A stretch of DNA of 45,659 bases from assembly GCA_934167935.1 (NCBI GenBank), contig CAKPMH010000007.1:1-45659 (forward strand), in the 5' to 3' direction. Both the position numbers and the translations under genes were made by a program. The notes beneath the pieces were generated by a model. It saw only the letters and a program-made list of their open reading frames with translations. It did not search any database and was not told the origin of the DNA. Below are positions 41,149 to 45,659 of this stretch, in pieces (the first letter of the stretch is position 1; each line of letters opens with the position of its first letter). The stretch comes from an uncultured Bacilli bacterium (GTDB taxonomy: Bacteria > Bacillota_I > Bacilli_A > RF39 > UBA660).

Positions 41149-41184
41149 ACATTCAACTTGTAAAAACTGAATGTTCCCTTTTTT
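41149..41184 (+). terminator. Terminator of the toxin-like transcript
   Basis: ACATTCA (41149-41155) and TGAATGT (41168-41174), extended by GGG/CCC, then TTTTTT. Confidence 0.75.
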
Positions 41185-41213
41185 ATTATATGAAGAAGAC
41201 TTCATACATATAC

Positions 41214-41242
41214 ATAATATCATAAGAAAGAACTTTTTACAA
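41214..41242 (-). promoter_or_regulatory. Promoter of the antisense RNA
   Basis: TTGTAA (41237-41242), 17 bases, TATTAT (41214-41219) with an extended TGA. The -35 lies in the hairpin (AAGAACTT/AAGTTCTT) that ends the redox operon. Confidence 0.6.
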
Positions 41243-41249
41243 GTTCTTT

Positions 41250-42506
41250 TTAAAAATTCATCATAATCCATTCTGGTTTTAAAATCATAAGAAGGCCAAT
41301 TATTAACATAATTATCCCCCCTATTAAATGAGAATATTTATTATATTTATTTGTAATACCTGTAAGTTTCATTGTAATCATGGCAATAATAAATATTATT
41401 AAATCATCAAGTAAATAAGCTATTATATAAAGTGTCATATATAAAGCATAAAGTGGTATGGATAATTTATTTAGCGCTAATATTTGAGTAAATAAAAGTG
41501 GTAAGCCAGCTGAACATGCTAATTCAACAAAATTAACAGATATAGCAAGTGTTATAGCTCCTGTGACTGCTAATAAAAGACTTTTTTCATGAGTAAACTT
41601 TTTTATTTTATTAATTATATTTGTCCTTTTTTCTTTATCTACTACTTGGCAGCCAGCATCTTTTTTTCTTTCTTTATTATAACTGTTGAAGTTTACTATT
41701 GCCCCTATAATAGCAACTATAGCTATTATTATTTGAACAATTCTTATTTGACTTAATTTTAATGATACTGTTAACCATGCACTCATAAATAATAAATATA
41801 TTAAAGCAGAAGAGATTAAAAAGGCAAAACCTATAATCCACATTCTTTTTCTATCTTTCATTCCTATTAACATACTTATTAAGAATATTAAAACCCACAT
41901 TGCACATGGATTAAAACCATCTACTAATCCAATTGATATTGCAATTAAGGGAAGTGATGCTTTTTTTACATCTACTTTTCCTAATATAGGTAAATTCATA
42001 GTTGATTCTTCTTTTATTTCTTCTTTATTTTCTTCTTTATTTTCCTTTTGTTCTTCTTTTTGTTTTTCTAATTTTTCACGTGCTAATAAAACTTCTTCTT
42101 CTAAACTTTTATTTTGTTTTTTGATTTCTCCAACTAGGTCATAGCATTCATATTTAAAACATTCTTCAATATATTTTTCTATTTTATCTTGTGTATCTAA
42201 ATTAAATCCAACTAGGCTATATGTTCCAATTATTGTATATGGAACATATTGGTTTTTATCATTTAATGATTCATCTGTCAATTTAAATAAATCAGAATTT
42301 TCTTCTTCACTTACTTCATATTTATATATTTTTAAATTTTTATATTTTTTTTCTAGTTTTTTTAAATATTCTTTTTCTTTTGCACAATGTGGACATGTTG
42401 AACTATAAAATAGGTGCAAATTTACTTCATTATCTTTTGCTGATACATTTGGTATAAATAATAAAGTTATTATAAATATTATTAATATATTTTTTATTTT
42501 TTTCAT
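41250..42506 (-). CDS. Thioredoxin-fold/CcdA fusion thiol-disulfide carrier
   Basis: Order: signal peptide (1-23), an outer thioredoxin-like domain with CPHC (38-41), a charged coiled linker (130-168; Lys/Glu runs), then a CcdA/DsbD-type membrane domain of about six helices. Its two redox Cys are in GFNPC (Cys201) and ELACS (Cys331). CcdA domains pass electrons from cytoplasmic thioredoxin to outer thiol proteins; here donor and acceptor are in one chain. The gene starts 1 base after the small thioredoxin-like gene, so the pair can form a complete relay. C-terminal helices end with LLMILKPEW. Confidence 0.8.
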   Translation of the reverse strand: MKKIKNILIIFIITLLFIPNVSAKDNEVNLHLFYSSTCPHCAKEKEYLKKLEKKYKNLKIYKYEVSEEENSDLFKLTDESLNDKNQYVPYTIIGTYSLVGFNLDTQDKIEKYIEECFKYECYDLVGEIKKQNKSLEEEVLLAREKLEKQKEEQKENKEENKEEIKEESTMNLPILGKVDVKKASLPLIAISIGLVDGFNPCAMWVLIFLISMLIGMKDRKRMWIIGFAFLISSALIYLLFMSAWLTVSLKLSQIRIVQIIIAIVAIIGAIVNFNSYNKERKKDAGCQVVDKEKRTNIINKIKKFTHEKSLLLAVTGAITLAISVNFVELACSAGLPLLFTQILALNKLSIPLYALYMTLYIIAYLLDDLIIFIIAMITMKLTGITNKYNKYSHLIGGIIMLIIGLLMILKPEWIMMNF

Positions 42507-42507
42507 T

Positions 42508-42765
42508 TTAATTACCTACTTCTTCTAATATATTTTTTATTTCTTTATATCTTTTTTCACCAGTTATTCTTGTTACTTCTTTATCATCTTTATATATTAT
42601 AATAACTGGTAATATATCTTTAACATCATATTTTGTAATATCATCCATATCATAATCCAACTCTTCATATGTATAATTTTTATATTCTTCCTTTATTTTT
42701 TGATAATCTTTGTATGTTAATATACAACTTGTACACCATATAGCGCTTATTCTAACTAATTTCAT
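42508..42765 (-). CDS. Small thioredoxin-like protein (WCTSC)
   Basis: 85 residues with WCTSC (10-14) and the cis-Pro loop DILPVIIIY. It has no signal peptide, so it acts in the cytoplasm. It lacks the usual first helix and strand, so it is a minimal thioredoxin fold. As the first gene of a two-gene unit with the CcdA fusion it probably hands electrons to that protein. The TG-A-TAAAAT -10 is 15 bases before the ATG with TGGTGA between. Confidence 0.8.
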   Translation of the reverse strand: MKLVRISAIWCTSCILTYKDYQKIKEEYKNYTYEELDYDMDDITKYDVKDILPVIIIYKDDKEVTRITGEKRYKEIKNILEEVGN

Positions 42766-42780
42766 ATAATCACCAATTTA

Positions 42781-42786
42781 ATTTTA
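42781..42786 (-). promoter_or_regulatory. Extended -10 promoter of the redox pair
   Basis: TG-A-TAAAAT (hexamer 42781-42786), 15 bases before the ATG. Confidence 0.55.
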
Positions 42787-42814
42787 TCATTTTTTAATAA
42801 TTGATACAAGAAAA

Positions 42815-42833
42815 AAAGCTTATCTAGCTTTTT
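42815..42833 (-). terminator. Terminator after the 116-aa unknown gene
   Basis: AAAGCT / AGCTTT with a T-run on the minus strand, overlapping the stop codon. Confidence 0.7.
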
Positions 42834-43170
42834 TCTTTATAAAATAATTTCTTTTTTCTTCTAAATTAAATTCTCCATTATATCTAATATTTAAATTATG
42901 GAAATATGGTTCTATCATTATATTCTCAATATAACAATCTCTTTTTTGCATATATTTTTTTATTATTTCAATAATTTTTCCTTCATTAATTTTTTCTGTT
43001 AATGATATTATTTTCTTATTTAATCTAGATTTCTTTTTAACAAGTATTACTAAATCGTTGTTTTCTAATTTTGGTTTTACATCAATGTTTACCATATTTG
43101 AATAATATTCCTCATAATATTTTTTTACTATTTGTGCAGCTTTAAATCTTGATATATTTATCTCATTCAT
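42820..43170 (-). CDS. Hypothetical protein, 116 aa
   Basis: Not recognised. ATG at 43170 is chosen because GGGGG lies just before it; a TTG at 43191 would overlap that site. The protein is basic and mixed helix/strand, opening with a helix (INISRFKAAQIVKKYYEEYY) and ending with LEEKRNYFIKKKAR. No Cys pair or membrane helix. It lies between the desulfurase and the redox pair in the same direction but has its own terminator. Confidence 0.55.
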   Translation of the reverse strand: MNEINISRFKAAQIVKKYYEEYYSNMVNIDVKPKLENNDLVILVKKKSRLNKKIISLTEKINEGKIIEIIKKYMQKRDCYIENIMIEPYFHNLNIRYNGEFNLEEKRNYFIKKKAR

Positions 43171-43257
43171 ATTGCAACCCCCTTTTTTCAATACGAATGT
43201 TGTTTATTATACACAAAATTTTTTATTTGTCAATAGTTTACCGAAAAAATGTTCATA

Positions 43258-44376
43258 TTATTTTATTTTTAATTCATTTATGCATTTTTTTAATGCAATA
43301 ATAAATTTCTCTAATTCTTCTTTTGTTGTTAAATAAGCCAAACTTATTCTTATACTATATGATGATTTTTTTTCATCATTAGTAAGTTCTAGTACTGCTT
43401 TACTTATTTTATTATTTGCTGAACATGCACTTTGTGTTGATATATATATATCATACTTTTCCAAAGCATGTTGCATTGTTTCTGGTTTTATATTTATAAC
43501 ACTTATATTTAATATATGTGGTATTGAATTTTCATTACTGTTTATTGCTACATCTTCTAATTTACTAATTTCTTCTTTTAAATATTTATTTAAATCTAAT
43601 ACATATTCATATTTTTTATCTAAATTTTCTAAAGCTAATCTGAGTGCTTTAGATAATGATACTATTAAAGGTAAGGCTGGTGTTCCACTTCTATATGCTG
43701 TTGTTGATTTTCCACCATGAATAAGTGGCTCTAAAGTTATTTCTTTTTTCTTTATAAGTACACCTATTCCTTTTAATCCATAAAATTTATGAGCTGAAAA
43801 GCTTATTAAATCTATATTATCAAGTGGTATATTTACTTTTCCAATTGATTGAGTCATATCAACATGAAAAAAGCATTTTTTATCTTTAAGAAAGGTTGCT
43901 ATTTTTTTTATATCTTGAAGTATTCCTGTTTCACTATTAACTGATGAAATTGTAACTAAAACTGTATCATCTGTTAATAATCTTTTTAAATCATCCATAT
44001 CAACTAAACCATTTTTAGTTTTAACAAAATCGACTGTATACCCTAATTTTTGAAGATATCCAATTGGTCCATAAATACTTGAATGCTCTAAATTAGTTGT
44101 GATTATATGTTTTCCCATTCCTTGATGTTTTAGACATAATCCTTTTATTGCTAAATTATTTGATTCACTTGAACCTGATGTATATATTATTTCTTCATTA
44201 TCTAAATGTAGTAATTCTTTTATTTGTTTTGTTGCACTTTCTTCTAATTTTTTTGCTTCTACTCCAAGTTTATGTAATGAATTTGGATTTCCTATAAAAT
44301 CATTACAAACTTTATTAAATGTTTCTAAGGCTTCTTTATTTACAGGAGTAGTTGCAGAATAATCTAAATATATCAT
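43258..44376 (-). CDS. Cysteine desulfurase (NifS/IscS-like)
   Basis: PLP enzyme that takes sulfur from cysteine for Fe-S clusters or thio-modified tRNA. Fold type I motifs: LDYSATTP at the start, IYTSGSSESNN, EHSS (His98, PLP stacking), HVDMTQSIGK (Asp173), SAHKFYG (Lys197, Schiff base) and RSGTPA. The catalytic Cys is Cys318 in STQSACSANN, the group of NifS-like enzymes with an SxxSACS loop. Length 372 is normal. No iscU, sufU or thiI gene is adjacent, so its acceptor is unknown; MtaB needs Fe-S clusters. Confidence 0.92.
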   Translation of the reverse strand: MIYLDYSATTPVNKEALETFNKVCNDFIGNPNSLHKLGVEAKKLEESATKQIKELLHLDNEEIIYTSGSSESNNLAIKGLCLKHQGMGKHIITTNLEHSSIYGPIGYLQKLGYTVDFVKTKNGLVDMDDLKRLLTDDTVLVTISSVNSETGILQDIKKIATFLKDKKCFFHVDMTQSIGKVNIPLDNIDLISFSAHKFYGLKGIGVLIKKKEITLEPLIHGGKSTTAYRSGTPALPLIVSLSKALRLALENLDKKYEYVLDLNKYLKEEISKLEDVAINSNENSIPHILNISVINIKPETMQHALEKYDIYISTQSACSANNKISKAVLELTNDEKKSSYSIRISLAYLTTKEELEKFIIALKKCINELKIK

Positions 44377-44392
44377 ATTATCACCTAATTAA

Positions 44393-44398
44393 ATTATA
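44393..44398 (-). promoter_or_regulatory. Extended -10 promoter of the cysteine desulfurase
   Basis: TG-A-TATAAT (hexamer 44393-44398), 16 bases before the ATG with AGGTGA. Confidence 0.6.
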
Positions 44399-44405
44399 TC
44401 ATTTA

Positions 44406-44444
44406 TAAAAAAAAAAGAAAATAAGATTAATCATTTTCTTTTTT
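44406..44444 (-). terminator. Terminator after the surface protein gene
   Basis: AAAGAAAAT / ATTTTCTTT with a long T-run on the minus strand. Confidence 0.7.
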
Positions 44445-44461
44445 TATGATCAAATATTCTG

Positions 44462-45659
44462 TTAATTTATATATTTATTGCACCAATCTCTGCTTGGCTC
44501 ATTTCCTGCTCCAAAATATGAAGTTAAATCAAATATGAATAAACCTGAAAAATACATTTCTCCTACACCGGCTGAATTTGATTGAGCTAACATTATATTT
44601 GATAAATAATTATATGCGGTTACTATACATCCTACTTTAGTCCATGTTCCAGGTGTGCTACTGCTATCAAACATTGAACACTCATTTCTTTTACTAGGCC
44701 ATGATATTTGTTCATCAGATGATACCAAATATATTCCAGGGTTAACATTTGTTGTAAATCTGTATGTATTAGTATAACCATATATTTTATGATTTCCTAT
44801 TCCAGATACTGAATTTATATTTGTTCTCAAAAATGCTTGATTATTATTTGTTTCTATCGATAAGACGCTATCATTTGGAAAACCTTTTATTGTGCCATTA
44901 TACCATGTATATTTTGTTAAATTAGTTTCACTATTAATTTTTGAAATGTTTAATATTGAGGTTGATATACTTCCATTGATACAATTTGAATTACCAGCAT
45001 TATCTAAAGAACATACTTCATAGGAATATTTTGTATTTGGTGCTAACTCTGTTGCTATGCATAAATTATTACTTATTGTTATATTTGCATTTCCAATTTT
45101 GCAAGTTGTACTTTTAATTCCGGAGCTTAAATCATTACTTGAGGTTATTGGAATTTTAATTATATTTTGTGTTGCTGTTATTGTTCCTAAATTTAATAAT
45201 GGAGCTGTTTTATCAATTCTTATATAAGTTGATGATGAACTTGAACAATTTTTTGCACTATCACACGCTCTTATATAAACTAATTGATTTCTTTCTATAC
45301 TAAACGCTGTTGTTACATATGTAGTTGCTGCTGAATCAGCCTCTGTTGTCCAATTTGAATTATCATAACTATATTGATAATATGCTATTCCTACATTATC
45401 ACTTGAAGATACTGTTAAACTAAAATCTTTATTTGTCCAATTTTCATTTGTTGGATTTGTAATAGTTGGTGTACTAGGTGCAGATAAATCTTTTATTATA
45501 ACTTGTTTACTTCCTGTAATTGTTTTATATCCAGGCCTAGTTACTTGATAGTATACTGTATATTCACCTAAATTTTTATATTTTGGACTTGAATCTAAGT
45601 TATATGTTCCTTCACTTGTTCCATATTTTATTGTTGAGCCAGAGCTTGTTACTACAATT
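44462..45659 (-). CDS. Large surface protein, C-terminal part (cut by window edge)
   Basis: The minus strand stays open from the window edge to the TAA at 44462, giving about 399 residues without a start, so the 5' part is missing. It opens with a bacterial Ig-like (MBG/Big) domain (LGEYTVYYQVTRPGYKTI). Then come one or two fibronectin/Ig-like repeats (SAPSTPTITNPTNENWTN ... VYIRACDSAKNCSSS; KTAPLLNLG ... SYEVCSLDNAGNSNC) and a last jelly-roll-like domain (YTWYNGTIKGF to the end). The last 20 residues contain FDLTSYFGAGNEPS, the tag seen at the end of tail-fibre and surface carbohydrate-binding modules. No LPxTG or anchor. Probably a secreted adhesin or glycan-binding protein. Confidence 0.8.
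   Translation of the reverse strand, partial: IVVTSSGSTIKYGTSEGTYNLDSSPKYKNLGEYTVYYQVTRPGYKTITGSKQVIIKDLSAPSTPTITNPTNENWTNKDFSLTVSSSDNVGIAYYQYSYDNSNWTTEADSAATTYVTTAFSIERNQLVYIRACDSAKNCSSSSSTYIRIDKTAPLLNLGTITATQNIIKIPITSSNDLSSGIKSTTCKIGNANITISNNLCIATELAPNTKYSYEVCSLDNAGNSNCINGSISTSILNISKINSETNLTKYTWYNGTIKGFPNDSVLSIETNNNQAFLRTNINSVSGIGNHKIYGYTNTYRFTTNVNPGIYLVSSDEQISWPSKRNECSMFDSSSTPGTWTKVGCIVTAYNYLSNIMLAQSNSAGVGEMYFSGLFIFDLTSYFGAGNEPSRDWCNKYIN

Larger units (their letters stand above)
40957..41184 (+). other. mRNA self-pairing elements of the putative toxin transcript
   Basis: The 5' segment at 40957-40970 can pair with 41144-41157: 14 pairs, 13 Watson-Crick and one G-U. The adjacent ACCTC (40968-40972) can instead pair with GAGGT in the ribosome site (40991-40995). 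CTCTAA/TTAGAG (40970-40975 with 40983-40988) forms a hairpin beside it. Such end-to-end locking is a hallmark of type I toxin mRNAs. Confidence 0.7.
41085..41207 (-). ncRNA. Putative antisense antitoxin RNA
   Basis: From the promoter at 41214-41242 transcription would start near 41207 and run to a terminator at 41089-41128. The RNA of about 120 nt would be fully complementary to the last 100 nt of the peptide mRNA, including the 3' segment that pairs with its 5' end. Predicted only from promoter and terminator; expression is not shown. Confidence 0.55.

Noticed and set aside
41185..41190. TATAAT on the minus strand as the antisense RNA -10
   Set aside because: The upstream region at 17 bases (GTATAT) is a poor -35, whereas TTGTAA-17-TATTAT with an extended TG lies 25 bases farther upstream. 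It remains a possible secondary start.
1..45659. Mycoplasma-type genetic code (TGA as Trp)
   Set aside because: Trp codons in conserved motifs such as WCGPC are TGG, and TGA ends rsmE and the 30-aa peptide at the expected places.
1..45659. tRNA or rRNA genes, T-box leaders, prophage or insertion sequences
   Set aside because: No G/C-rich cloverleaf-like stretch, T-box motif, transposase with terminal repeats or phage module was found by eye. A covariance search could still find small RNAs I missed.

Overview
The window is very AT-rich (estimated by eye at about a quarter G+C), uses the standard code (Trp is TGG, TGA is a stop) and has a Gram-positive gene set: RNase J, RecD2, RNase HIII, NusB/XseAB, MraZ and a PASTA penicillin-binding protein. 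AGGAGG or AGGTGA ribosome sites are common. This fits a reduced, low-GC Bacilli or 'Mollicutes-like' gut lineage that kept its peptidoglycan pathway. The lineage is inferred from gene content only. Most genes lie on the minus strand.

Layout, left to right. 1-4019: N-terminus of a type IV pilin-like protein (cut by the edge), a remnant of an Rpn-type nuclease gene, then rseP, cdsA, uppS and a polyprenyl diphosphate synthase. 4142-5699 (plus): a small-multidrug-export membrane protein and a SpoIVB-like S55 peptidase with its catalytic triad. 5735-11972: a translation/RNA block read rpsB, tsf, unknown, frr, sigma factor, nusB, xseA, xseB; pyrH is not between tsf and frr. 12101-16420: a Zn-binding unknown, an RNase J paralogue lacking most metal ligands, and a pair of zinc-ribbon membrane proteins (one TcaA/YvbJ-like). 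16511-24432: mutL, an Rpn-like gene, a small M3-like metallopeptidase, a UPF0316 protein, two small genes, recD2 and a repeat-bearing membrane protein. 24454-28306: mtaB, an unknown, rsmE, trxA, cvpA. 28577-33113: rnhC, murB, murG, pgsA and a GGDEF protein. 33178-38140: a division operon under four 10-bp-spaced MraZ sites (mraZ, rsmH, ftsL-like, class B PBP) that ends, unusually, in a pilin-like gene. 38180-45659: tcdA, an unknown, a polysaccharide deacetylase, a tiny membrane-peptide locus, a two-gene thiol-redox relay, an unknown, a cysteine desulfurase and the C-terminus of a large surface protein.

The most notable item is at 40908-41242. A 30-residue membrane peptide has its own promoter, a partly masked ribosome site and a 14-bp pairing between the two ends of its mRNA. 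A convergent promoter/terminator pair faces it and would make an antisense RNA of about 120 nt. This is the architecture of a type I toxin-antitoxin module. A second genome-scale pattern is a repeated start cassette: an extended -10 (TGnTAtAAT) only 15-17 nt before the ATG, with AGGTGA in between, implying very short leaders.
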